A stretch of 54,938 nt of DNA from Lingula anatina (lineage: Eukaryota > Brachiopoda > Lingulata > Lingulida > Lingulidae): contig NW_019774625.1 of NCBI RefSeq assembly GCF_001039355.2, forward strand, positions 77,298-132,235, read 5' to 3'. Made by a program: the position numbers and the translations under genes. Position 1 is the stretch's first letter. Each line of letters opens with the position of its first letter. Under the pieces are notes generated by a model that saw nothing but the letters and a program-made list of their open reading frames with translations, was not told the origin of the DNA and did no database searches. This document shows, in pieces, positions 23,936-35,818 of this stretch.

Positions 23936-26348
23936 GGAGGCGTCTAAGAAAAAATATACAATACTCTCCATTGGAACGTAACACGTAATCGTGTGCACCC
24001 ATCAAAGTTTCTTTAAACAACAAAGCGGTGTTTCTTGCAGAGCCATGTTTCCAATATAATATCTGAAACTAATGGTACAGATATTTAGTGCTCAGAAAGA
24101 GCACATTTACCTATAGGTTTGACTTTTCTCAGTGCATCTGTCCGACACTGACTCACTGCTTTCCTTTCAGGTTTCTTTTCTTGGCTTGAATTCACATCTA
24201 TCAAATCTTGAAGAGAACGCTGTGCGCTATTTAAATTCTTGCTCGAAATAGGGACTCGTTACATCTTTATCTGCGTTAATGTAACTTACTTCTGTGGGCA
24301 AAGTTACTGGTGTGTTTTAAAGAATTTTGACAATACAAATAACAACTTGTTTACCAAAACCTTAATCTATGAAAGTCAAATTGCAAGTTATGAAACGTAG
24401 ATATTTTGAATCAGTCAAAATTATACACACATGCTAGAGATAGAGCTTGGACTGTATAGTCCATCCCCTCCCATTCAATACAAGCGCTTGACAGGCGCCA
24501 TAGTGTGAGACAAAAAATCAAACCGTTACCTTATCAATGAAGACCTCTGCTACTAAACATTCCTACCCTCGCTCCATGCTTCCAAGTTTCGTTCAGCCTG
24601 TTACATTCCTCTGGAGATTCTGTTCATATCTCACCTGGAGCGTCTTTATGATTACCTGGGGGCAGACCCGTAACACTTTTATTAACGGTATCTGTGGTCC
24701 CTATTCACTGCCGGGAATAGACCAAATGACGTCACAAGACGACAAGGCAGCGAAACAGGGGAGTCATATTGCTCAGGCACGATACAGAGGTTGCAGTTGG
24801 GAGTCTAGATACATTCTTGCACATATCTGACGGTTTGGTTAATAATACATTGAAATGCAGCGAGAATTAGAACACAATTCGTACAAACCGTTTTGTTTAT
24901 AGAAACGTCCCTAGCGACCTATGTTGTGACACGCGAAGTATACGCACCCCACATTATATCTCTGCCCACCACATGGCATACGTAGGTACACCATGGAGAC
25001 TCCAATAATAGACCTCAATCACAGCAGCGGACTAACAGATCCTAGGATCAAATATGGCGACCCACTTAAAAAAAAACTTGCCGCATAATCCCCTATTAGA
25101 TACTGAATAGATTCCCCGATGAGATAACGCGACAACCATTCTAGTAGGTCGGCCATATTTGTCGGAATATGTTGTGAATGCAGCCATAGACGTGAAGTGC
25201 AAGTTAACTGTGAAACTCATGGTGTGTGTTAGTCTTGGATGATGAACAGAAAGCGTTGCTCATCGCAACGTAGTGCAAATGGTACCACAATGATCTAAAA
25301 TAATGTTGGCAAAAATAGATATTAAAAAGTGTCAACAATTTCGTACAGAGTCAATGCATGAAGTGTTCCTTGTAAGGCAATGATGTCCACCAATCTATCC
25401 AACATAAGACAAACATGTACCTTCCTAATCTTTTTTATATTAGTTATATTGAGAGAAAAAAGTATAGCTACTAAGGAAGCAGTAAGAGATAGCAATAGCA
25501 GGATTTAGGATTGCAATCCATATTAATGTTAAGACAGTAGTGGGTTTACACTATTCAAACGTTTGTCCTCTGGGAAATATGACCTAGTTGAACAAGGAAA
25601 TTTTCTATGTTTACTCAATGATTCTTCTGTCGATTCAAAGAAAAAGACGCTTTCTCGCGGGTAAAGACACACGCACGTACACGATATACTAACAGTTCTA
25701 ACACCGGTCAACCATATATAGTTACTTGGTTTGAACCCACATATCCCATGTTACATCTAATAAAACCCATTGTATTTTCAGATAGCCTCAAATTCGCCAT
25801 CAAATTAATAAGTTGTCATTCTCAAAGTAACTCAATTATATCCAATGAAAATAAGCACAATTATATTATACTTACCGCAGCTATGCTATATTAATCAATT
25901 ATAGTAAAACGTCTTCGCCGGTTAAAAGAAATGGCAAACTAACAGGGCACGAACGTACGTAGTTTTCCAAATTACTATCCTGGTCTAAACCTCATTACGT
26001 TCAAAAGCTCTCCACTCTGTTTACCTGGATGTCTAAATGAAGCTGTTAAATTGGTTTTCATGTTCCTGAGATGTACCAGGCGACAGCTGGACGTGAGTGT
26101 ATGTCAGGGGGAGGCACTCGTGACGTCACTGTGTACAGGCGTTTTCAGACTGAGGAGCTGTGGCAAGTTACAGTGCGTGCTTTCACACCATTACGGACTA
26201 ATAGTAAAATATCCAACGATCTAAATTTTACTTTATGATTAGCTGATTTTTGTTCACTGTGTGGCAGAAGATGCTGTTTGAGACGAGACGTCTCTAAACT
26301 GCACATTACGTCAAACAAGAAAGTCATTTACGCACAAACTAAGAGACC

Positions 26349-26560
26349 ATTCCCGCAGATATTTGGATCGATCTATCTCCACGGGTAGTCTTACTAAATT
26401 GCTATCTGTTATCGGCGAGGCCAAGCGTGCCAAAAGGTAATTACCCCCTAGTTGATTCGGTAGGCGTGACAGACACTTTAGCTTCTTAAGCTGATAGATA
26501 TTTAGCGTGAACCCCCAAGGAGTTAGGTCAATCCAGACGGATGGATGTAGGCATGGGAAC
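26349..26560. mobile_element. Palindromic miniature element, divergent copy
   Basis: Starts ATTCCCGCAGATATTTGGAT and ends near GCATGGGAAC. It shares GGATCGATCTATCTCCACGG, TAATTACCCCCTAGTTGATT and inverted end structure with the copy at 42198-42441. Confidence 0.65.
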
Positions 26561-27344
26561 TAAGTCTTATAATTCTTGCCGGATTTAGGATGATTTCCAA
26601 CCACACAGAGGTAGAATATTTCCCGCCAATCGTTAAGTCATCAAAGGATAATTCAGAACAAAAAAAAACAACGATATTTTATACCCACTTTTTATTATCA
26701 TTATGCAAAATCGCAAAAAAAAAAAAAAAAGAATTAAAAAAAATACCAACAACACATTATTGCTCTCTTCATGGCTGCTATTACATGTCGCAGTAAGAAG
26801 AAATAAATATATTTCTTCCTAGATGTAGTTCTCCGACAAACCTATAAAACATAATGAACACTAAATTTGAAGCTAACTCTAACGTTGTGTGTTTTAATTG
26901 AATAATCTAAATCTCGTCTTTCACCCCTATTTGTACTCTTTTAACCCAAAGTCTCATTTACAGAAACTTAAGCGCTAGTCTCACTGGCTAGATTTGCCTA
27001 TTGAAAAGATCTTATCCTTTTCCTGGGTAGAGTGGTTTGGAAGGTGCATCAGGAGGGAAAGACAAGAGAATCTGGACCTACTCAGACTGGCCTCGGTTGG
27101 GCATTCTTGTGATCCATAGCCACTGAGTATCTTTTCCAAAATCAAAATAAAAAAAAAAAAATGAGTTTGTAAAATACAATTTGCCAGTAGACAGGCGTGT
27201 CATATACTGTGGGTTTCTGAAATTTCATAACTAAATGCATGTATGCCCAATGGCGGGCTAAGGAAATAAAGCCGAGGAAGAGAAATAAGACCTCGTCACA
27301 TGGCTAAAAACATTTGGGCTCCTATAGCGTGGTTCTCACTTGTT

Positions 27345-28632
27345 CTAGAATGATATAACAACTGAATGATCGTGTCTTGGATATTCAGAACTATCGCCTG
27401 GCTCTACTGTAAGTTAAAAACAAACAAACCCCTTGCACATGTTAGTTTTCTCTGGACGGATTTGTAATGTAAAAATGACGTAAACTTCCATACACTACAC
27501 ATGGACTTGGAAGCTGTATTTTCTGGGCGACTTGTTTTTCATTTAACACTAAGAGTCAACACACGTTGATCCTCTCCATGTACTTATGCCACAGTCATTC
27601 ACCGGTGTCTTATTCAGAGATACCTTGTACGTGAGAGAATTGAAACCGCTAGTAGCTTGTCAGCCTGAATTCGATGTGAGACCCATCCGTGGGTTTGAAA
27701 TTATCTACACCTAAAATTAAAAACAAAATCGGCACCTTTTTCCATCTGAGACGTAAATTCATTAGGCGATATGGGAATGCTGGTGGCACAGACCATATAG
27801 ATGAATGAATTAATTTAAAAAGTACCAAAAAAACCTATATAAATAAATAATGAGCAACCAATATCCATCAAAAACTTCTTCGTCCTCCACTGAATTCCAT
27901 ATCATATAACCCATCAAAATATATTTATCAGAGAAAATTATATCATCATTAAATAGTTAAAGTATAAATATGACAAAACATCAACTTACTGACAGTAAGT
28001 GCCTCATCAGGGAGTTTCTTTGTCATCCAGTATGTCCTCGTAGAACTCCCGCTTGCCACGCCCATTACTGACGTCACCTGCTCACCCCATTGGCTAGACG
28101 TGCTACTGAAACTGTAACAGAGAATCTGATTGGTTTGCTTACTTATATATCCGAGACTGATTGGATTTGCACCGGTACGCCCTGTTGTTGTTTTAGTCTT
28201 ATTTATCTGAACTGTCTTTGGTGTGCATATTTTTAATCGATTTTTAAACATTTCTGTAAGCCTTTCAATAATACGCATACAATATATACATAAATTTATC
28301 ATTTTTTACTAATCACTGCTTATATCATATATCCTAACTAACAACTACTAATCAAAGTTAACTTACTCTGTCGTATTTTAAGACTTTACTTAACAATTAT
28401 CAAAGAGATCACTATCAAGCCATTATGTACCTAAAGGACGCATCATTTTGCTGTAATAAAACCAGTGCATCAAACAGTGACGCACCAGCGGGGATTTCCA
28501 CGCTAAATGTGGAGTTTACTGCCGTCGTGTTGACCAAGTCACTGACCACGGTAACTTTTATTCTTATATATCTAGTGGGTGACGTCGTGGTGGTAGGAAT
28601 AGTGCCTAACAAGAGAAACCCAGTCAGCGCAC

Positions 28633-28673
<41 letters not shown>

Positions 28674-28766
28674 TCAATGACTGTAAAAATTCTGCTTATT
28701 AAATAATGTGAGAATAAATATCTTGAACCAATGCCATGTGGTTCCTAGTAATGTGACGGAGTCTGC

Positions 28767-28810
<44 letters not shown>

Positions 28811-29543
28811 GAGAGAGAGAGAGAGAGGAGAGAGACAGAGGGGCTCCATGCGTGCTACCTACTTTGCCGGCACATTGTTTTGGACATATTTTTTATATCG
28901 AAGTATGAGCGTCCTGCCAATGATGGTAAGACTTGAACTGTGGTAGAAACTTGAGCAAAGGATCCATCTTTTCCTGGTTGAAAAATTGATAAAAAATAAA
29001 ATTCATGTACGGAATGCATGAAATATAAGAGAGCCAAACGGCAAAAACGAAAACAAAGACGTAAAAAAGTTGTTTAATGAAAAAAAAAAAATCAACATGT
29101 TTGCCTAAAACAGAATGCTGTAAATTTTCTTAGGTTATTACGCAGTGTCTGCTTGTGTAGGCACATAATTTGAAAATTCGAAGCCATACTTATAGGCCTA
29201 CTATACCTTGTTTGCTGACTAAGAAGTCATTTGACTGGTTTGTCAAGTTTGAATATCCCCCGATTGCATTTAGAGCCTATTGAAACACACAAATATACAT
29301 GTACACATCAAAACATTTTACAACAGACTGAATATTGTAATGAAAACTTTCAACTCATCATTAAAAGTCGTTTCTGGCAGGAAAAGCACCACGTACCTTA
29401 AAAAGACTGGGTTGAATTATAAGTATAAGATGAAGAGATTTTGATGTTTTTAAACATTAACAATTAAAATTAACAACAGATGACTCGAATATACCATATT
29501 TAAATTTTTAACTGTGCGTGCATGCTTTGGTGTAAACATTGAA

Positions 29544-29582
<39 letters not shown>

Positions 29583-31357
29583 ATAGGTATATAAATTCAA
29601 GATTATGATACAAGGGGGGGGGGAGGGGGGCAGGACAACCACGGTGCCTTAGAAACCATCACCTGTGCGGCCCAGGCGGTCTGGTGCACGTCCCCGAAGC
29701 TGTGATCCACAGGGTTGTACGCTGACAGTAGATGGTTCTTCCCTTGGGATATAGCGCCGCCTACCGACGGGACGTCTGGTTCTAGGCAACGTAATGCCAT
29801 GACGGTGAGTGCTGCCTCTTCTAAAAAGGAAGTAAACTTTGAAGAATTACTTTTATTTGACAAAACTTACCAAGAAAAACCTTGCTTGAATGAATTGAGT
29901 TAATCTCGATTAAATCAAAATTATTCCAATTTTTCTCGTTCTCTCTAATACTACCTACCCACTCCAAAAGAATAATTTCCAGCGCTATTTGTCAACTGTT
30001 CGATGTGCTCCGTTTTCACTGTTCCTCCTGCGTTGCAAAGAGCCAGAACACCCCAGGCAAACGCAAAATTGTGATTAAAATCGTGTTTTGGATAGTTGGC
30101 CACGTGATCCTCCAAAAGATTCACTAAGTCGAACCCGTAGAAGTCACGTGGATGGGAGCACGTGGCCACCAGGGCGCAGACGTACTGGGCCAATTTCCCG
30201 CCATACCAGTCTGGGGTGTCAAGCGTGGCATTTCTGGAATGATATGAACAGCTTCATGATTCGAGAAGAAACCGATTTAAAATAACACCTTCAACATGTC
30301 TGCATTATTTTGCTTTAAGCCAAAGCGTCCCATAAATCAGAAACCACCTGCATCCGAACTTAAACTGCGTTTGAACATGGGACGTCCAAATTAAAACTAT
30401 GAAAATCCCGTTCTACCTTCCCAGTGTTTACTATAGTTAGGTTGTCTCTTATGATATGTTAATCTGGTGTTGTGTGATCAAAGAAATCGTTTTGATCATG
30501 AGTTGGATTACACTTTCGACCAGAAAAGAATTTAAGGTTCTCACTTGGCTAACGCTGCCAAAATATCAATATGCATCCTATTTATGCTGGCTACCGTGTC
30601 AGCATTCGACCAATTAAGCCAACTGTCGTCTGCTAATATAACTGCCATCACTGCTTCAGCTTCGAGTCGCTTTCCCCAGCCCCAATTCTTGTTTCTTCTC
30701 GAGAGGAGCCACTTGACGCCATTATCTCTCGCCTTTTCTGTTTTGCTTAACTGTGGCGTCGCATCTCGACCTGAAATACAATTTCATATAAAGCTTGCTT
30801 TGTTTCTTTGTACCTCTCTAATACCTATTTATTTATTTATCTTTAAAAGTTTTGGCAAAAAAATAAATAAATAAATAAATAAAATAAAATAAAGAAAAAT
30901 AAATAAATAAGTTGTTCATATTAAATTTCATTATAAGAGCTAAAGACGCTTAGTTAAAATATTTTCAAAAAGTTCACCATTAAACAAAAACAAAACTTTC
31001 TGGTGTCTTTGGAATAGCAAATATCCAAAAATTACATACAATGTATTAACCATCAGCGGGAGACAGCACGTGTGGAACGTCCACGTCCCTTTTTGCATTT
31101 CCCAGCACTGTTTAAAATTCTGAGTGTGCCATTTGAGGCAGAAATAGGCCTACACGTGCCATGGAGTAAATTTTATGGTCTCACCTCTTGCTACAGGGTT
31201 TGTCGTCCCTAACACAACCGCAACAATCACCGCCGTCACAACTAACAGAATCAGAAAGGTTGCCACCAGGATATCTACCCTGCGCTTGCGCAGACGGAAT
31301 GGTTTGTTTGTAACTAGCTGCTCTCTTGAGTTCATTACCTGGAGATCTGGTTTAGGT
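27345..31357 (-). CDS. Transcobalamin/intrinsic-factor-like protein with N-terminal membrane anchor
   Basis: Cobalamin (vitamin B12)-binding protein. Exons in transcript order: 31357-31185, 30770-30545, 30233-29959, 29820-29663, 29276-29207, 28973-28863, 28605-28431, 28111-27990 and 27406-27345 (TAG at 27347-27345). All phases fit. From the ATG at 31335 the product is 449 residues, close to the usual 400-450. The alpha/alpha-barrel part has WLLSRRNKNWGWG and VQVLPSLAGRSYFDI, signature segments of the family. A Thr/Pro linker (TIPTTTTSPT) then joins the C-terminal beta domain that ends in SVVISF. The start is unusual: about 19 residues including RLRKRR, then a 24-residue hydrophobic span (DILVATFLIL onward) with no clear cleavage site. 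That predicts a type II membrane protein, not a soluble carrier. Eight N-x-S/T sites all follow the span, consistent with an extracellular or luminal domain. The fold is firm; the membrane topology and B12 binding are inferred. Confidence 0.88.
28632..28672. repeat. (AAT)n microsatellite
   Basis: AAT/ATA run beside the acceptor of the exon at 28605-28431, within an intron of the cobalamin-binding gene. Confidence 0.9.
28768..28830. repeat. (GT)n then (GA)n compound microsatellite
   Basis: About 18 GT units followed by about 8 GA units, in the same intron and close to the donor at 28862. Confidence 0.9.
29542..29585. repeat. (AAAT)n microsatellite
   Basis: About eleven AATA units in an intron of the cobalamin-binding gene. 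A similar, less regular tract lies at about 30860-30910. Confidence 0.9.
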
Positions 31358-31908
31358 CTAGACAAGACGAATTGCAATGGCTGATTAGACTTGCATCCTG
31401 ACACGTTACTTGGGCAAGTTATACAAAATCAGTATTTTTTTTATTTATTTATTTACTTTGAGTTTTATCTGCTAAAATCGTCTAGGAGACTTAGCAAGTA
31501 TGGTTCTAATCGTGTTTCACGTACTATTAGCCCAAAATAAATACAGAAGACATAGACCTACGAATGCCTAGTTTATATATAAGTTGCATGTTACAATGCT
31601 AGTAATGACCCCCAATCTTAATCTGTTTCACAATACGAACAAATGAGAATGAAAAAAAAAATTAAAAATAAATAAATAAATAAACAAGAAAACTCATGTC
31701 ACTGAACGAAGGGATTACACCCCCCTCTGTTCACCTACTTGGTCGGTTGGTTACGTCAATTATGCTAAACAAAGTTATTCCTGTTAGAAATACGACTTAG
31801 GTCCCATCCAGAACAAGTTGATCCGCAGACCAATAGATCCGGCAGATCTGTAAGTCCGCGGCTAAACGTTGGTTGTGAATGTGGCCCTAGTGTGTCTCCA
31901 TTTCTCAC

Positions 31909-31940
31909 CTTGTATCAACAGCTAACTCCATGGCCGCCAT
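31909..31940 (-). CDS. Possible first coding exon of the transcobalamin-like gene
   Basis: On the minus strand an ATG at 31940 opens MAAMELAVDT plus AG, then a good donor (GTGAGA) follows. A pyrimidine-rich acceptor (TTCGTCTTGTCTAG) ends at 31358. Splicing them gives AG+A (Arg) and continues in frame as PKPDLQVMNSREQL, adding 18 residues to the cytoplasmic tail ahead of the membrane span, for 467 in total. The alternative is that translation starts at the ATG at 31335 within the second exon. The first ATG lies in a GGCGGC context typical of metazoan start regions. No transcript is available to decide. Confidence 0.45.
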
Positions 31941-32094
31941 ACTGCGCAGAGGCCGCCCTGGTTATACCGCAGGCGTTGTATGTCTTGATGAAACAAAAAA
32001 TGGAAAACATAAACATTAAGTACAAATGTTAAGGTAAACAATGCAGAAAACACTTTAAAATATTATTATCTTTAATTTCGGATTTAGGGAATTC

Positions 32095-32330
32095 AGGGTG
32101 GCTGTGAAAAAAATCATGCCAATATTCCCCTCTTGAAATTCGAATTTTGACTAGCTCAATCATAGTTCTAAACCGTACAAAATAAACGGCGCCGTTTGCC
32201 CTCCAAAATCAAAGCTTTTCGGAACTCATGAGCGGGTCTTGGACCACATGCCAAGGTGGCTAGGGTCGGCTGCGGCGACATCGCAACCCTAGGCCTGTCA
32301 TTCTTTAAAAAATCCCGTACCTCCTTTTCT
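32095..32330 (+). repeat. Dispersed repeat copy B
   Basis: Related to 14634-14880 in the same orientation. Shared blocks include AGTTCTAAAC, CCGTTTGCCCTCCAAA, GCCAAGG and CCTAGG. No inverted ends or open frame were found. Confidence 0.5.
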
Positions 32331-32548
32331 TAACCATGTTCCCCATTCCTTGTTGTCCAAGAATAGACACATATCTCATAAGGGCAATTAAGCCTCAAGA
32401 GGGCGTATTTCTCCAGTGAATAGAACTTTGCTAAAAATAAGATAGCTCTCTGATTACTTTTTATTGATTTTTCAATCAAACGCTCTTCGGGTCTTTCAGG
32501 ATAGAAGATAAATGAATAGACTGGACTCTGGAAACTAAAAACACATAG

Positions 32549-32715
32549 CAGGGGCGGATCTAGAGCTATTTACCGACAGTCTTCCAAATTATCTCTGTTG
32601 ATTCATCCTTCAATTTTGACCGTCTTCCAACAGAAAAAATAGATACCCGTCAGTGTAAACTTGAAAATCTGAACGTCTTCCGAAAGACCCAAAAGACGGC
32701 CTAAATCCGTCCCTG
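32549..32715. mobile_element. Miniature element with CAGGGGCGGATCTAG ends
   Basis: The left end CAGGGGCGGATCTAG and the right end TAAATCCGTCCCTG form an imperfect inverted repeat of about 14 bp around 140 bp of non-coding DNA. Ends beginning CAGGG are typical of hAT-type elements. An 8-bp target duplication was not evident, so the assignment is tentative. Confidence 0.5.
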
Positions 32716-34514
32716 CACAGGGATTTTTATAACTTTTATAAAATGTTTTACAATACGAATGCGATATCACTGGAGGTTGGACGCAATAAGGAGTTGTGGG
32801 TTGCCAAAATTCCGGGTATCATCACAACCAAGATCGCAGCTAACGCAATTAAGACCTAGCAGACACCCCACATTTGCTTTTCAAGATGACTTTCATTTCA
32901 CCTTAGTGTATAAACGACCGATTCGGCATTAAGTCGCTTTATAACCAATATTCAGATTTTTCGAGTTTAGCAACAAATGCTCGTTGGGTAATGCCGTTAC
33001 CACTTTTCCTGCTCGAAGACTACGAGAGCTACCAGACCTTTGCACTAAATTCGAACACCTTGACCTCGTAGAGACCAACAACATTTACGAACATTCAACG
33101 CCCCTTTGAGCAATAAACTTCCTGAATCGAGTTTTGAGGCTGCACAGCTTAGAACTACGTCAAGTCAACTTTGTTTTCCAACGGCATATAGTTCACACAA
33201 AAAAGTATATGCTCTATTATAATAAGCTTTGGGATCGATTTCAATACTACTGCCAAACCTCTCTGGTTACGTAGGCAATGCAATCCAGAATATAAAAATA
33301 ATACTAGATATGTTGTAATAACGATCGAGTAGGCCTACTTACTTCTGATATCAGCGTCCGCCCCCCTTGCGTCTAACCTATATATATCTTTCAATGAGGC
33401 AGGGTCTAATTGTGCCACTAGAGGGCAATCCGGGTCAGAATGCGTACAATAGGTCCCAAATATACAGGTAGACTCTGCTCCGCAATGTGGAGACATGGCC
33501 TCGCGTGTGCCATTGAATTCTTCTCATGTAGTCCTCTCGCTAAATAGGGCGGTGTCGACTTGACTCAGTTTTTGGACGTACATGCTACTAGTTTACTTAC
33601 CGCAGGTACGCAGTATGGAAGGCGGCAAAATGAGGCAATCTTACGGTGGTTTCATTTTAAGAGGCCAATACGGCTTTTATAATTAGGCCTACCATAAGCC
33701 CAGTCATGTCACCGAGTTGTCTGTTTTTGAAATACCTAGCCGTGCTTATTACATACGACTGATAGAAGGTCCATGGCGTGCAGAGACAAGTGATCAAAAA
33801 TGAATTACCTCTTAGTGTAATGGTCTTTACATCCCTCTGGGTCTCTCCTTCTTCATGGCCGGGAGACCGTTTGGAGAGCACGGCCCATCTTCATGCCGGA
33901 AGTTTCCTCGTTGAGGTCGTAATATCAAATTTACAAAAGAATTTAAAAAAGGTCTTCTTCTAGGTCTGTTTCCACAAAGCCTTCCCCTTTATAGCGCGTA
34001 ACATATACCAGGCAGGTGGATCGATCGCTCAGTCACGTGACTTGTGAGAAAAAACGTGAAAAGGTTGCCAAGGAAAGAGATTGTTGGAGTGAGTACGCGG
34101 AGGAATCGCATCGCTGCTCGTGTATAGATGCCTCGCATTGTTGGATCGACCTATGTTTCAAGCAAGGTGGATGTTTTTCTCTTTCTTCTTTTTTGTTGAT
34201 CTGTTTGTTTTGTTTACCCACAGGGCGGGGAAATGAAAACGCCCCGTTATAATAATGGTAGTAGGTAACGATGAGGTTGACAATTCCGCACAGGGGGCTG
34301 ATCCTTGCAGAATTAGTTTATTATTTATCCTATTAATATTCTTATTCATAATCTTGTTCTGATTTTAAGAGTCCATGTAGCTGCAGTTATCCTGGTTAAA
34401 CTTTAAATAAAAACGTGCACTGATATCTGAAGTGGACTTTCAAGAAAAATACTGCAATTTGAAACATCGTCTTCATTTTTTAATTTAAGACAAGGTCAGA
34501 ATCCGTCATAGTGC

Positions 34515-34582
34515 TTTGGAAAAAGGACACCTTTCCCCGTACCTCTAACCACCCCCCTTTCCCCCCCCCCCCCCCCCCCGGA

Positions 34583-34615
<33 letters not shown>

Positions 34616-35168
34616 TAAAAAAATCCTCCTTGCTCACCCGTATATGATACCACATTAGTTGCTGTCGACGTCCTGTCATCACTGCATTTGTAAGGAACTT
34701 ACATTGAATAAAGGCAAAAAAATAAAAAGACATTATACGACAGCCCGAACAACCTCAGAGTAGGCTTTGTAAAATGGAAACTAGAGTTTTAAAAACCTCG
34801 GTTGTATTAAAAACAGAAATAAAGAAAAGCTCACAAATAGTTTTGACACAAACATCTATCATCTATCACAGTTTGACAGTAGACTCAGATGGCAGACGTC
34901 ATATTTCTACGTAAGACTCCCACACAGTACTAGTATCGACTTTGTGCTGAAAACCCCTTTATTGTTTCTTCTTCAGACCTACAAAACACTCTGTTACATA
35001 TTTATTGTATTGCCTATACTTTAATTCTGTATACCATCTTAAAGGCCCCTGATATCATAGGGTAGGTCTACTATGCTAGCACAGGCATATCGCGCTGAAA
35101 TTGTTTCTTCTTCAGACGCAGGCCTACAATACCAGAACAAATCGCATTGTCCTGTCTATTCTTCAGAA
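34515..35168 (+). repeat. Direct repeat copy 1 (about 654 bp), ends at assembly gap
   Basis: From TTTGGAAAAAGG through a C run and an A run, then complex sequence to CTATTCTTCAGAA at the N. The complex part (from AATCCTCCTTGCTCACC) appears identical to the same stretch in 35170-35818. The homopolymer part differs in length and composition. Confidence 0.9.
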
Positions 35169-35169
35169 N
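35169..35169. other. Assembly gap (single N)
   Basis: The N separates two near-identical 650-bp direct copies and lies immediately before the homopolymer-rich start of copy 2, so it marks a contig join. Confidence 0.9.
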
Positions 35170-35209
35170 TTTGGAAAAAAGGCCCCCTTCCCCCTTCCCC
35201 CAACCCCCC

Positions 35210-35272
<63 letters not shown>

Positions 35273-35818
35273 ATCCTCCTTGCTCACCCGTATATGATAC
35301 CACATTAGTTGCTGTCGACGTCCTGTCATCACTGCATTTGTAAGGAACTTACATTGAATAAAGGCAAAAAAATAAAAAGACATTATACGACAGCCCGAAC
35401 AACCTCAGAGTAGGCTTTGTAAAATGGAAACTAGAGTTTTAAAAACCTCGGTTGTATTAAAAACAGAAATAAAGAAAAGCTCACAAATAGTTTTGACACA
35501 AACATCTATCATCTATCACAGTTTGACAGTAGACTCAGATGGCAGACGTCATATTTCTACGTAAGACTCCCACACAGTACTAGTATCGACTTTGTGCTGA
35601 AAACCCCTTTATTGTTTCTTCTTCAGACCTACAAAACACTCTGTTACATATTTATTGTATTGCCTATACTTTAATTCTGTATACCATCTTAAAGGCCCCT
35701 GATATCATAGGGTAGGTCTACTATGCTAGCACAGGCATATCGCGCTGAAATTGTTTCTTCTTCAGACGCAGGCCTACAATACCAGAACAAATCGCATTGT
35801 CCTGTCTATTCTTCAGAA
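35170..35818 (+). repeat. Direct repeat copy 2 (about 649 bp), starts at assembly gap
   Basis: Second copy of 34515-35168. It continues past CTTCAGAA into unique sequence (GCAGGCTCTC), as expected if the two copies are overlapping contig ends. Confidence 0.9.

Larger units (their letters stand above)
22000..27344. other. Intergenic region between light chain and cobalamin-binding genes
   Basis: About 5.3 kb without a recognisable coding exon on either strand. It should include the light chain promoter and any untranslated first exon. It holds a TTTC tract (22924-22974), a TTA tract (22988-23024), a TC tract (about 23584-23611), the foldback element at 23674-23935 and a palindromic element at 26349-26560. 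Open frames of 60-97 codons here show no family resemblance. Confidence 0.6.

Noticed and set aside
24537-24830. 97-codon open frame in the intergenic region
   Set aside because: No recognisable domain, no splice-consistent neighbours and unremarkable composition; length is within chance in 5 kb.
28425-28706. 93-codon plus-strand open frame ending in a run of asparagines
   Set aside because: Antisense to a cobalamin-binding exon and then an AAT microsatellite.
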